NCBI GenBank assembly: GCA_036322835.1
Contig: AP027304.1
Coordinates: 496,001 to 560,000, forward strand
DNA from: Tenuifilaceae bacterium CYCD
GTDB taxonomy: Bacteria > Bacteroidota > Bacteroidia > Bacteroidales > Tenuifilaceae
Direction: 5' to 3'
DNA: 64,000 nt
The position numbers and the translations under genes were made by a program. The notes under the pieces were generated by a model. It ran no database searches, was not told where the DNA came from, and saw only the letters and a program-made list of their open reading frames with translations. This document shows, in pieces, positions 56,501-63,998 of this stretch (positions within the stretch are counted from its first letter, which is position 1; each line of letters begins with the position of its first letter).

Positions 56501-56572
56501 AGTGATTTAACAACAAATGTTAGCGGCCTAAAGAGTTCAGGATTCTCAGTTCGTTGCTTATATGACAACTAA
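53504..56572 (+). CDS. Large surface lipoprotein: Fn3-like repeats plus FISUMP domain
   Basis: 1022 residues from the double ATG at 53504; an ATG at 53459 lies inside the preceding gene. The signal ends I-I-S-C, giving a lipidated Cys near residue 22. One divergent and seven clear repeats of about 97 residues follow, each with D-G-G-x-x-I-T-x-R-G-(V/I)-C-W and a closing Y-V-R-A-Y-A-T-N-x-x-G-T-x-Y-G. The C-terminal 190 residues are a FISUMP (TIGR02145) domain. It is probably displayed on the cell surface, and is last in the caspase operon. Confidence 0.88.
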   Translation: MMNRSKLYLIGLAVITVTAAVIISCEKDEDSKPPVGITNRIDIKADSIKNILYRDAKAYGSVGDYKNITFSQYGHCWDTIETPTIDNNKTEFQNLTAKSVFTSNLTNLKPNKTYYIRSYAKTNSITIYSEIVNFQTRALEAPVVTTDSTTQIASTSANIWGAIALDGGTDISAKGVCWGITENPTLQNQHAEFTGAQDTFKVPVTGLEKYTTYYARIYAVNQTGTGYGNSITFKTLAEQPQLTTAEVTSISAYTATGGGTITSNGGAEITTCGICWGLDPNPTTSNNQCVATVGTYTYSCNLTNLQPGKIYHVRAFATNVSGTAYGNDVTFTTPPVLPTVTTTQITDVTANSATTGGNVTYDGGATVTARGVCWSTSENPTITDPHTTNGSGIGTYSSSITGIAFATKYYVRAYTTNIAGTSYGEQLSFTTSAVQPTVATNSISSITGTSAIVSSEVLTDGGASITERGICWSINENPTLNENKVTGGSGTGEYQCSITGLANGTTYHVRAYAVNSVGTVYGTDITFTTHSLPTVTTSDATGITTTAVQTGGNVTSDGGSTITAKGVCWSTTQNPTLTNGFTSNGIGTGVYTSNISNLTPNTNYYLRAYATNSVGTSYGDEKAFKTLDLIAITTVTPTNITATTATCGGSITSDGGASITARGIVWSTTENPTVDNYLGITNNGTGIGSYTSSLTNLTKSTTYYIRAYATNVAGTVYGSQQTITTLNGVITLTTTTPTNITATTAISGGNITSDGGASITYRGIVWSTTENPTLENNLGMTTDGTGIGSYSSNLNNLTLNTIYYVRAYATNNFGTAYAIQENFTTSIDGPGSKIVDADGNEYNTVWIGGKLWMKENLKTTKYNDGTIIPLLTYYGDWINLSTPAYCWYNNDQTSYGDRYGALYNWHTINTGKLCPTGWHIPTNTEWVALTLYVGGESISGKKLKSISGNGTDDYGFSALLGGDRSGSLGEFYDLGGIGYFWSSTAENETRAFRLGLFSDSDLTTNVSGLKSSGFSVRCLYDN
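53930..55985 (+). repeat. Seven tandem coding repeats of about 290 bp
   Basis: DNA-level repeats encode the Fn3-like modules of the surface lipoprotein. The last two units are the most alike and replace the G-V-C-W core by G-I-V-W, losing the cysteine. Confidence 0.8.
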
Positions 56573-56699
56573 TATTTAATTCTAAGTTTTTGATATTATC
56601 ATTTTAAATATTTGTAAACATACGCATCAATTCCTTTAAAATATTACAGTACAAAGGAATTGAAAGGATAAATTCTATAAAAAGTAAAAATAACACAAT

Positions 56700-56975
56700 A
56701 TGGCGTGGGTTCGTAGAAAATCAATTTATGTTTCATACAAAAAGCAGGGCTCTATTATCTATCGTAAAGTTGACAGTAACTACATTGCAGAGATTTCATT
56801 AATCAAAGATGTTGTTGGTTGTAAAATCAAAACTGAAGATGGCAATGATGAGTTTATGCTAATACCAGAAAATAAAACAATTATATCTCAGAGTACTGAA
56901 GATTTAGATAATCTCATTGATGAGTATTTAAAAAGTCATTTTGTGGGAATGATTACTTTAAAAAATCTTTTATAA
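56700..56975 (+). CDS. Hypothetical small protein, partner of the SIR2-domain gene
   Basis: 91 residues, unrecognised, basic N-terminus (M-A-W-V-R-R-K-S), beta-rich middle and acidic end. No signal peptide, cysteine pair or helix-turn-helix. It ends 14 bases before the SIR2 gene start, so the two are very probably one transcription unit. It may be a regulator, inhibitor or sensor of that protein. Confidence 0.55.
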   Translation: MAWVRRKSIYVSYKKQGSIIYRKVDSNYIAEISLIKDVVGCKIKTEDGNDEFMLIPENKTIISQSTEDLDNLIDEYLKSHFVGMITLKNLL

Positions 56976-56989
56976 AATTAATACTCTGA

Positions 56990-58201
56990 ATGAAAACTAT
57001 TGATAAAGTTTTACTATTCACAGGGTCAGGTGTAAACTTTCCATGGAACGGGGCAACTTCTGAGGCTATTACAAAAAAATTAACAGATAACAATCGTTTT
57101 TATGGTTTAATAAAGGAATGTCTATCAAAGAATATTGAACGACCTATTAATTTTGAAGATATTATTAGCACAATAGATAATTTATTCCTTTTTTACAGAG
57201 GTAAACAACATCTAATAGATTCAGAAATTCCAATAATTTTTGAAGTAAAAAGTGACCTTGCCGAATATATTAACCGGCGTTGTTCCACAGGGAATCAACT
57301 CGATTTTATTGAAGAAATGTTTTATGGAGCAATTAATATTATCGTAAAACAAATTAGTGATTACTCAATCATAATTGATGAAAAAGGAGAAAGCAATGAT
57401 TTGCTTGCAGATTTTCTTAAAAGGATTAACAAGAATAATATAATTAGGGCATACACCACAAACTACGATAGGCTTTTTATTGATGTTTGCAATCAATCAA
57501 AAAATCACAAAATAACTTTTTCAGATGGTTTTATAATAGATACAAACATTAAGTCTTCTGGTTCAGAAAACATTGATGAAGGAGAACGATTAAGAGGCTT
57601 AAGGTTAGAAAATGTTCTTAACCAACGCAATATTAACTGTTATTACAATCTGCATGGTTCAATTTATTGGGATTGGAATCATGAGGAAAAACAGTTTATG
57701 CTTGCCATTAAACCTATAGATCTTCATTTGCATTCAGTCAATTTAAGAAAAGACTCTATTGAAACTGGAAATCCCAATGAGCCTTTTTTATTATCTCCAA
57801 TTATAACAGGTTTTAAAAAAACACAACGGTTGAGTCTCCCTCCTTTCAACGCATATAATAACTCTTTTTTTAATGACTGTTTAGAATGTGATACCTGGTT
57901 AATTATTGGTTACTCATTCTCAGATAGCCATTTAAATAATTTAATGAAAACGGCAATTAGCCATAGGCGAGAAATTCCCAAAATAATATATATTGATAAG
58001 CAAGACGGAAATAATTTAAAAAACGGATATAACTTGAATGCTAACTTTCAAGATATATTCAATAGTCAAGTTTACAAAATATTCGACAAATACAAGCATT
58101 TAGATGATTATCTGTTCTGCTCAAACGACAACAAGATATTCTTGTATTTTGATGGGTTTGAAACATTTCTAAAAAATAACATATGGCATTCTATACTTTA
58201 A
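56990..58201 (+). CDS. SIR2-like NAD-binding domain protein (candidate defence effector)
   Basis: 403 residues. A SIR2_2-type fold is indicated by the N-terminal T-G-S-G-V-N (11-16), the T-T-N158-Y-D160 motif, N-L-H222-G-S and a late I-G-Y-S-F-S-D. Asn158, Asp160 and His222 correspond to NAD-site residues of SIR2 enzymes. Prokaryotic stand-alone SIR2 proteins of this kind are often anti-phage NAD-degrading effectors. No second effector domain is obvious. It pairs with the 91-residue gene upstream. Confidence 0.82.
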   Translation: MKTIDKVLLFTGSGVNFPWNGATSEAITKKLTDNNRFYGLIKECLSKNIERPINFEDIISTIDNLFLFYRGKQHLIDSEIPIIFEVKSDLAEYINRRCSTGNQLDFIEEMFYGAINIIVKQISDYSIIIDEKGESNDLLADFLKRINKNNIIRAYTTNYDRLFIDVCNQSKNHKITFSDGFIIDTNIKSSGSENIDEGERLRGLRLENVLNQRNINCYYNLHGSIYWDWNHEEKQFMLAIKPIDLHLHSVNLRKDSIETGNPNEPFLLSPIITGFKKTQRLSLPPFNAYNNSFFNDCLECDTWLIIGYSFSDSHLNNLMKTAISHRREIPKIIYIDKQDGNNLKNGYNLNANFQDIFNSQVYKIFDKYKHLDDYLFCSNDNKIFLYFDGFETFLKNNIWHSIL

Positions 58202-58216
58202 TATCCATTCAGTTTG

Positions 58217-58744
58217 CTAGAATTTATGCTTTAACTCCAATGTTTTACCATACATCTGCAACAAATACCACATACCATTAACGGGTTTATAGTACAAGGT
58301 AAAGCAAACGTACTGGTAAGGGTCGTTTGGATTTCTACCTTTAAGTTTTTCAATAATAAGGTACTGAGCGTTACTCCCCTTAAAGAAAACGGAAGTTATT
58401 TTTCCCTGCGCACATAATTTTGGAGAATCATCCTCATAAATAATTTCATCCTTGGTTAAATTGCAGTCAATGTATTTTACTTTGGCTAAAGCAAAAAGTT
58501 TATCATTCTTTGAATCAACTGAATCGGGTATAAAGGCCGAGATTATATTTAGTGTATCGTTAGATGCCCACATAATAACTTTTTTGTCGGGAAAAAGACG
58601 AGCAATGTTATTTTCAATGGAATGTTCTTCATTAACACAATACATCTCTGTAAGTGTAAAGAAATCGACAACCTCATCGTCTTGAGCAAAACAGCCAAAA
58701 CCTACCGCTAAGGTTAGTAATGCTATTAATGTTAAATTTTTCAT
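58217..58744 (-). CDS. Hypothetical exported protein
   Basis: 175 residues from the ATG at 58744; a TTG lies two codons further out. A signal peptide ends near G-C-F-A-Q-D. The rest is a mixed alpha/beta protein of unknown family, with repeated aromatic residues in the last third. It is convergent with the SIR2 gene and stands alone. Confidence 0.65.
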   Translation of the reverse strand: MKNLTLIALLTLAVGFGCFAQDDEVVDFFTLTEMYCVNEEHSIENNIARLFPDKKVIMWASNDTLNIISAFIPDSVDSKNDKLFALAKVKYIDCNLTKDEIIYEDDSPKLCAQGKITSVFFKGSNAQYLIIEKLKGRNPNDPYQYVCFTLYYKPVNGMWYLLQMYGKTLELKHKF

Positions 58745-58825
58745 TATCAACAGTATTAGTGCGTATCGAATTTAATAAAAATTCACAAGAGATATGGCAT
58801 AATCATAAAAAATTACGATTTTCCT

Positions 58826-58860
58826 TTAAAAAAAGAAAAGGCTGGATTATAAATCCAGCC
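58826..58860 (-). terminator. Terminator of the TAC operon
   Basis: GGCTGGATT / AATCCAGCC around ATA; the minus strand continues TTTTCTTTTTTT. It lies 87 bases after the SecB-like stop. Confidence 0.85.
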
Positions 58861-58946
58861 TAAGAGATATTACCTCCAATAATTTATACCAATGCATCCA
58901 ACCATACAGGTCTTAATACGAGTGCAATCAGGTTCAGTTAAATAGT

Positions 58947-59387
58947 TTATTTTTCTGTATGAAAAGACCTAGGGTCGATAATTGGTAAAAAAGAATGATG
59001 CAAAAATGTTCCTTTCAACTGGGAGAATAAAATGCCCCTTGTGGTTGAAATAGCAATGCTGTTTATACTTGTTATAAATGGCTCAGGAAAGTCAAATAGG
59101 TCTTTATCCTTAGCGACAAAATGCTCCAAATCTTTTACCTCAAAAGCATAGTTCACTGTTATTGAGCCAAATTTAAAATCTTTTTCTTTGCTGTATATGT
59201 CAACATGAATTATGGCCAACACCATTTTGTTTTCTTTATTTACTCGGTGCTGTATCCCTATGTCGAAGGTTATAGTATTAGTGTCAACGGTGGCGGTATT
59301 GGGTCGAGATAGTGCAAAATCCACAAGTTCAATCCCCTTTAAGGAAAATTCCACACTCAATTTAGCCGATTCCTGCTTCTTTGCCAT
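58947..59387 (-). CDS. SecB-like chaperone of a toxin-antitoxin-chaperone system
   Basis: 146 residues, SecB size. The central D-I-Y-S-K-E-K-D-F-K-F-G-S-I-T-V-N-Y-A-F strand pattern and the later I-S-T-T-R-G-I-L-F-S-Q-L-K-G-T-F resemble SecB beta-strands and its R-G motif. It is the third gene after a toxin-like and an XRE antitoxin-like gene, the order found in TAC systems, where the chaperone folds and protects the antitoxin. Sequence similarity to housekeeping SecB is weak, as expected for TAC chaperones. Confidence 0.72.
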   Translation of the reverse strand: MAKKQESAKLSVEFSLKGIELVDFALSRPNTATVDTNTITFDIGIQHRVNKENKMVLAIIHVDIYSKEKDFKFGSITVNYAFEVKDLEHFVAKDKDLFDFPEPFITSINSIAISTTRGILFSQLKGTFLHHSFLPIIDPRSFHTEK

Positions 59388-59389
59388 AA

Positions 59390-59812
59390 TTAGTTTATTG
59401 CATTTGTACTTTGAGTAAATTTCGTATTAAAAATTTCCTTGTAGTTATTGTAATAACTGTCCTCGTAAGAGGTATCTGTAGCACTGGATGAAATAGAGAG
59501 TGTCCAATTGTTTATAATAACTGTGTCCTCGCTTTTTTCCCTACTAAAAATGCATGTGTCCAAAACTTTTTCAAGGTCAAAAAGAGTGTCGGAAGTAAAG
59601 TTATGTGTTCCACTTAACCACTTTGAAATTTCAGAAGGTGATTTGCCTATAGCCTTAGCCAAATCTTTTGCTTTCCAGCCTTTACGCTTCATAGCATCTT
59701 CAATTTGGGCTGCCAACAGCATCCTTTTCTCTGTTTTTTCAAGTTCCTCGGGTGAAGTTTCCTGAAAAAGTTCATCTATAAGATTACTTGTGTATAATTT
59801 TGCTTTACTCAT
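59390..59812 (-). CDS. XRE-family antitoxin (HigA-like) with C-terminal extension
   Basis: 140 residues. The helix-turn-helix spans about 35-90 (G-W-K-A-K-D-L-A-K-A-I-G-K-S-P-S-E-I-S-K-W). A 50-residue tail after it is Ser/Tyr/Asn-rich with hydrophobic patches and could be the chaperone-addiction segment typical of TAC antitoxins. Its start overlaps the toxin gene by 8 bases, and its stop lies 2 bases from the chaperone start. Confidence 0.82.
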   Translation of the reverse strand: MSKAKLYTSNLIDELFQETSPEELEKTEKRMLLAAQIEDAMKRKGWKAKDLAKAIGKSPSEISKWLSGTHNFTSDTLFDLEKVLDTCIFSREKSEDTVIINNWTLSISSSATDTSYEDSYYNNYKEIFNTKFTQSTNAIN

Positions 59813-60305
59813 TTTCGTCTGTGTTAAAGTCTAGTTCGCCTTCCAAGTCTTTAAAATTATTGACAAACCAAATATCCTTGTTTTTAAGTCGTTCTGTTAT
59901 TGTTTTTGAAACTTCTCGTAAAATATAGTTTTCTTTCTTTAGTTTTGGGTTTTCCTGTAAAGCCCTTATATTTTTTGGTTTATTGCCTCCACCTCCCAAT
60001 ACTACCAATGCTGTTCCATATCTTATACAGTATAGCCTTAAATTGCTATCGGGGTTATCGTATAAAGCACAAACACCGTCGCCTGGGTTGCCTTCATTTA
60101 TTTTAAAAAATACTTCTCTTGCTCCTGTTTTGGTCCCTATAGCTATTAAACGATTATTGATATCTTTTAGTTCACTTAAAAATAAACTTTTATTTTCTTC
60201 TATGAAAGTTTCAAACAAAGTTTTTTCTTCTACATTATCATACAATGTATATATAGAAGCCTTCTCTCCGCTATACCTCTCAAGTTTTACTAGGGTTAGA
60301 TTCAT
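59805..60305 (-). CDS. RelE/HigB-like toxin
   Basis: 166 residues. The central part (about 60-145: A-R-E-V-F-F-K, then L-R-L-Y-C-I-R-Y-G and L-G-G-G-G-N-K-P-K) has the strand and basic-residue layout of RelE/ParE-fold toxins, with Lys/Arg residues that could contact mRNA. It is longer than typical HigB. It is first in the operon, ahead of antitoxin and chaperone. RNase activity is inferred, not seen. Confidence 0.68.
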   Translation of the reverse strand: MNLTLVKLERYSGEKASIYTLYDNVEEKTLFETFIEENKSLFLSELKDINNRLIAIGTKTGAREVFFKINEGNPGDGVCALYDNPDSNLRLYCIRYGTALVVLGGGGNKPKNIRALQENPKLKKENYILREVSKTITERLKNKDIWFVNNFKDLEGELDFNTDENE

Positions 60306-60441
60306 TGTTAAAATCGGTTGGCAAATATATAAAAATTAACTTATAAGTAAATTTTTTGACCAAGAAAATTCATTAATTCTTCTTAAATGAAACTTAAATT
60401 TAACTAAAATTTCTTCACACAATCAAATCTGACTGCTTTGA

Positions 60442-61104
60442 CTAATTCTTATTGTATTTATCTTTTAGTTTTTGTAGTTCTTCTTTTGCTTTTTTAGCCT
60501 CAAGTTCCTTTTGCCTAGCAATAACATTAGCTTCGTTCATTCTGCGGATTTCCTCTTCACGTTTAACCACAAAGGCCTCAAGGTCTTTCTTGTTGCTAGA
60601 GTAGTAATCATCAATGCTATAAACTAAATCGGTGGTATTCTCTATTCGCTTCCTCAAGTATTCAATATCAAAACTGCTCAACTTTAGGTATCGATACTTA
60701 AAATCATTAGGTTGTAAAATATTTATTGTTTCTTTCAACTTTACATTTCGGTATATCACAAATAAACATATTGAAGTACTTACCAAGAAGTAAAGAACCA
60801 CAGCAATAATCCACTTTTGTGGTTTCTTAATCTCTATAAACCTATGTACAACTTCTGATTGTTTTTTACTAAGAATATCTCTTAGATTTCGTAAAGAATC
60901 GCTTATGCTCTTATATTCTGAATCTTTAGAGATACTGGCATAGTTAAGTTTCTGCAAGTTTTCCTTCATACTATCAAGCCTCTCGCCAATAGGAGACAAA
61001 TCTATATTTGAGTTATTTGCAGGACGGTTAATCGCTTTCTTGATTTCGTTTAGTTGATTGGAAACTTCCTCCATTGCAGCTAATAGTTGTTCTTCGTTTG
61101 TCAT
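60442..61104 (-). CDS. Membrane coiled-coil protein of the mobilization region
   Basis: 220 residues. An N-terminal coiled coil (about 1-90), one transmembrane helix (about 105-128), and a long charged C-terminal coiled coil (about 165-220, rich in K, E and R) are visible. It starts 11 bases after the relaxase stop, so it belongs to the mob operon. Similar proteins often accompany relaxases in Bacteroidota mobilizable elements; the role is unknown. Confidence 0.65.
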   Translation of the reverse strand: MTNEEQLLAAMEEVSNQLNEIKKAINRPANNSNIDLSPIGERLDSMKENLQKLNYASISKDSEYKSISDSLRNLRDILSKKQSEVVHRFIEIKKPQKWIIAVVLYFLVSTSICLFVIYRNVKLKETINILQPNDFKYRYLKLSSFDIEYLRKRIENTTDLVYSIDDYYSSNKKDLEAFVVKREEEIRRMNEANVIARQKELEAKKAKEELQKLKDKYNKN

Positions 61105-61115
61105 AAGTTTAGTTT

Positions 61116-61901
61116 TTATATTCCGTGACTAATTCCCTTTACTATAAGTTTTGTTGCTATTCTTAACGCAGGACTTAAATTGCTACAGAGTGCTTTGTAA
61201 GCAAACCTCTTTCCTAAGTCAGAGCCCTTATAGGTATTGCCACCAACCTTAAAGTTTACTCCATACTCCTTGCCTGTTTTGGAGTGCTTAAGAATTTCCA
61301 TGTCAACACCTTTCTCCCGTAGTTTTAGTGATAGTTCTTCCAGAGATTTAATGCCTTTGCCTTCTAAAGTTTTAGAGATAGTTTCCTTTAAGAATTCTTT
61401 ATCAGGTATTAACTCTTTTGTTTTTTCAACCTTTCTGACTTTTGCTTTTTCCTGAACCGAAGTAAGTCCATACTCTTTTTCCAACTCCTTAGCCCATTGA
61501 ACCGATTTTGATTTAAAGAAGGAGTCACTAACAGCCCTTCCATCAAATCCGACTCTATTGGCAACTATATGGCAATGAGTATGTCCTGCATCGTTGTGTT
61601 TAACAACAAAAAATTGGTTATTATCTTTAGTAAAGCCCGCTTTTTCCATAAATCGTTGGGCTATTTCAGCCATTTTTTCGTTTGTAATATTGTCCTCCTT
61701 TGCAAAAGAAAGTGAAGTGTGCCATGCCGGTTTAGAAATGTTAGAGTTTTCGCTACGAATAGCCTCAAACTCCTGAATAAGACCTTGCGGTTCGCTACTA
61801 ACGAGGCCGTTAGAAAATAGAATTTCAGAGTTTTTCTCCTTCTCGAAATTGTAGTAGACAACCCTCTTAAATCCTGAACCTGTTCTAGTTTTACCTACCA
61901 T
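61116..61901 (-). CDS. MobA-type relaxase / mobilization nuclease
   Basis: 261 residues. The three-histidine metal motif is His107, His109 and His111 (H-T-H-C-H-I-V-A-N), preceded by His102. Tyr16/Tyr17 are candidates for the nicking tyrosine. This is the MOBP-type relaxase pattern of Bacteroidota elements, on the short side because it lacks a C-terminal extension. It nicks DNA at oriT and pilots the strand. The start overlaps the MobC-type gene by 11 bases. Confidence 0.88.
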   Translation of the reverse strand: MVGKTRTGSGFKRVVYYNFEKEKNSEILFSNGLVSSEPQGLIQEFEAIRSENSNISKPAWHTSLSFAKEDNITNEKMAEIAQRFMEKAGFTKDNNQFFVVKHNDAGHTHCHIVANRVGFDGRAVSDSFFKSKSVQWAKELEKEYGLTSVQEKAKVRKVEKTKELIPDKEFLKETISKTLEGKGIKSLEELSLKLREKGVDMEILKHSKTGKEYGVNFKVGGNTYKGSDLGKRFAYKALCSNLSPALRIATKLIVKGISHGI

Positions 61902-62208
61902 TGCTAATTAATCTTTGAACTAATATTTTTATTTCCACAAGAACTTTATCGAGTTCTATGTACATTCTATCACCAACATTATATCGCTTTGCGATTTGGT
62001 TCATATTATTGGCCAACCCTACTAACGTTTTATAAAGTGCCTTTTCTTCCTCTGAAAAATGCTTAGGCTTTATCTCTACCCCTAATGCGGCCTCCCTTAC
62101 AAACCTTGATTGAGTTCTACCTGCATCTTTTGCCTTTCGCTTTATTAGGGCATTTTCAGCAAACGAAAGCCTTACTCTGAATATTTTTGTTCTTTTGACT
62201 ACTGCCAT
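61891..62208 (-). CDS. MobC-type relaxosome accessory protein
   Basis: 105 residues. A basic ribbon-helix-helix start (K-R-T-K-I-F-R-V-R-L-S) is followed by R-F-V-R-E-A-A-L-G and the L-V-G-L-A-N-N-M-N-Q-I-A-K-R motif typical of MobC. It binds DNA near oriT and helps the relaxase. It is the first gene of the mob operon. Confidence 0.88.
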   Translation of the reverse strand: MAVVKRTKIFRVRLSFAENALIKRKAKDAGRTQSRFVREAALGVEIKPKHFSEEEKALYKTLVGLANNMNQIAKRYNVGDRMYIELDKVLVEIKILVQRLISNGR

Positions 62209-62213
62209 TTTCT

Positions 62214-62333
62214 TAGTTCTTAATTTGCGAACGAAGTGAGCAAATCCATTTTCAAGCGAAGCGAGAAAATCGAGAAAGGCTTACAAAGCCACTATCTCGC
62301 AGATACCCCTCCGCTACCTCCAAAGGAACGATT
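62214..62333 (-). other. Candidate oriT region upstream of mobC
   Basis: The 125-base gap is GC-richer than its surroundings and contains near-repeats GCGAACGAAGTGAGCAAAT and GCGAAGCGAGAAAATCGAG, a GGCTT-ACA-AAGCC hairpin near 62278-62290, and inverted GC-rich motifs. Location between primase and mob genes is where oriT usually lies. No nic consensus could be recognised. Confidence 0.4.
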
Positions 62334-63152
62334 CTAGATAGAGTCATTTAGATCCTTGAAATCTGAATACCTGATAGACATATCTTCAACATAATCGACC
62401 TCCAATCCTTTCAAATCTTTGCTTGCATTCTTCCCTGCATTATCATTGTCTAAATAGAGATAAACCTCTGGATAACTCAACATTAACTGCTTGCCCTTAC
62501 TTAAGAATGAAAGTGTATTCAGAATCAAAAAATCTTGCCTACCAGAAAAAAAGAACGGACTTGAAAACCAAGACAAAAAATCTACAAACCCTTCGAAAAC
62601 AAGCAGTTTTCCTGAATCGTTCTTTATCAGCGTAATATCCTTTGGAGTGCAAGAACTTTTGAAATATTTTGTCCTAAGTTCAAATCCTCCTGAATTATTT
62701 TTGAATCCTATTGCATAATACCTTTTCTGATTAAGCAAGAATGTAACTTCATTGCAATAACTCTTTGCTATATCAATGTCAATTCTTCTTTGATTTAGAT
62801 AGTTCAATAGATTTATGCTTGACAAATCTTTAACCTCAAGAATATTGATAGATGAATCCTCTGTATAATTTGTAAGACTATGGGATAGATGAGAGTAACT
62901 TGATAATAATTTCAAAGCATCAGGGTAGTTCACTTTAAACATCATACAAACCAGTTTTATAATGTCACCGCCCTCCCCAATACCAAAGTCAAACCAAATG
63001 TTTTTATATCTATTTACCTTGAATGAGGCTGTCTTTTCTTCTCTTAGAGGTGATTTGTACCAATAATTAACACCTTGTATTGAATCCTTATCTATACCGT
63101 TCTTACTTAGAAACGATACAATATCTATTTGTTTTGCTTCCTTACAGTTCAT
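62334..63152 (-). CDS. Toprim domain primase-like protein
   Basis: 272 residues from the ATG at 63152. The N-terminus resembles the CHC2 region of DnaG-like primases (Y-K-S-P-L-R-E-E-K-T-A-S-F-K, then F-G-x-G-E-G-G-D-I-I) but the zinc-binding C-H-C-C residues are not all present. The toprim half has L-V-F-E-G-F-V-D and Y-L-Y-L-D-N-D-N-A-G-K. Such short proteins are standard on Bacteroidota mobilizable elements. It follows the winged-helix gene with 2 bases between. Confidence 0.82.
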   Translation of the reverse strand: MNCKEAKQIDIVSFLSKNGIDKDSIQGVNYWYKSPLREEKTASFKVNRYKNIWFDFGIGEGGDIIKLVCMMFKVNYPDALKLLSSYSHLSHSLTNYTEDSSINILEVKDLSSINLLNYLNQRRIDIDIAKSYCNEVTFLLNQKRYYAIGFKNNSGGFELRTKYFKSSCTPKDITLIKNDSGKLLVFEGFVDFLSWFSSPFFFSGRQDFLILNTLSFLSKGKQLMLSYPEVYLYLDNDNAGKNASKDLKGLEVDYVEDMSIRYSDFKDLNDSI

Positions 63153-63154
63153 AT

Positions 63155-63727
63155 TTACAATTCTTTTGGCCAAATGGATAATTGGTGCTGGTCTGTGTTT
63201 ATCAAATTCCTTTTCTTCCGCTTAACATATGAATCAGCAAACGTGATTCTATCGCCATTAAAAACTACCAAAGGATTTATATAATACTTGTATGGATTTT
63301 TTGACCTCGCAATAATTCCTTGGTTAACCAAACAAGACAATCCTGTTCTAATAATATTATTAGCGGAATAGCCTGTAAACGTCTTAGCTTCATCAAAGTC
63401 TATATAGAACATATCTTTGTTAGGAATAACACATTTTGTAAGGATATACCCAAAAACCTTCATTGCCGCTTTATTCAAATCGTAAAATGCAGCAAATCGG
63501 CTTAAGTAGACTTTAACAAACAAACTTTCATCAACCTCAATCGTTCTTAAAAATGCACTGTGCCCAATTACCTCCCCGTTGTCATTTATTACCTGATTTA
63601 AAACGGTTTTACTTCCCTTCACAAAAACTTTTTTCTTTATCGAATGATCATTGATTTCTTGAATGGCATTTTCCATAAATGGATTCTCATCATATTCTGG
63701 AAAATTGTTTAAGGGAATGTATTTCAT
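63155..63727 (-). CDS. Winged-helix replication-type protein of the element
   Basis: 190 residues. The middle (about 75-165) has a helix-turn-helix/wing arrangement (A-A-M-K-V-F-G-Y-I-L, then T-G-Y-S-A-N-N-I-I-R-T-G) like plasmid replication initiators and related regulators. No catalytic motif. It is first in an operon with the toprim gene, and a palindrome plus half-site lies upstream. A replication initiator is likely but not certain. Confidence 0.6.
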   Translation of the reverse strand: MKYIPLNNFPEYDENPFMENAIQEINDHSIKKKVFVKGSKTVLNQVINDNGEVIGHSAFLRTIEVDESLFVKVYLSRFAAFYDLNKAAMKVFGYILTKCVIPNKDMFYIDFDEAKTFTGYSANNIIRTGLSCLVNQGIIARSKNPYKYYINPLVVFNGDRITFADSYVKRKKRNLINTDQHQLSIWPKEL

Positions 63728-63805
63728 ACGAATACCTTTTTAGTTTAAAAATGATACCTTAAGCGAAACTTGTTATTACCTGTTAAGTAACTTTCCTTAT
63801 TAAAA

Positions 63806-63859
63806 TAGATACTTATAGAATATCAATCACATACCTACAAAGTATCTAGTAGATACTTT
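63806..63859. promoter_or_regulatory. Palindromic operator or iteron upstream of the replication-type gene
   Basis: AAAGTATCTA-G-TAGATACTTT at 63839-63859 is a perfect 10-bp inverted repeat, and its half TAGATACTT recurs at 63806-63814. Repeated half-sites before a replication-type gene suggest autoregulation or an origin. Confidence 0.5.
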
Positions 63860-63881
63860 TGGTATATTGATAATAAAGTAA

Positions 63882-63998
63882 TTAAGACTTCTTCTTCTTA
63901 TCTTCTTTATTACCTTTTTTAATAAGATCTATGATTTCGCTTCTTAGGAAGAATAGACTATCGTTGATGTAATAGCCCTTTATTATATTATCATCCAT
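63882..63998 (-). CDS. Hypothetical small protein or 3' end of a gene cut by the window
   Basis: A minus-strand frame of 38 residues runs from an ATG at 63998 to a stop at 63882 (M-D-D-N-I-I-K-G-Y-Y ... K-K-K-K-S). It remains open to the window edge, so it may be the C-terminal part of a longer protein. The lysine-rich tail suggests a DNA-associated product, perhaps a small excisionase-like protein. Not identified. Confidence 0.4.
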   Translation of the reverse strand: MDDNIIKGYYINDSLFFLRSEIIDLIKKGNKEDKKKKS

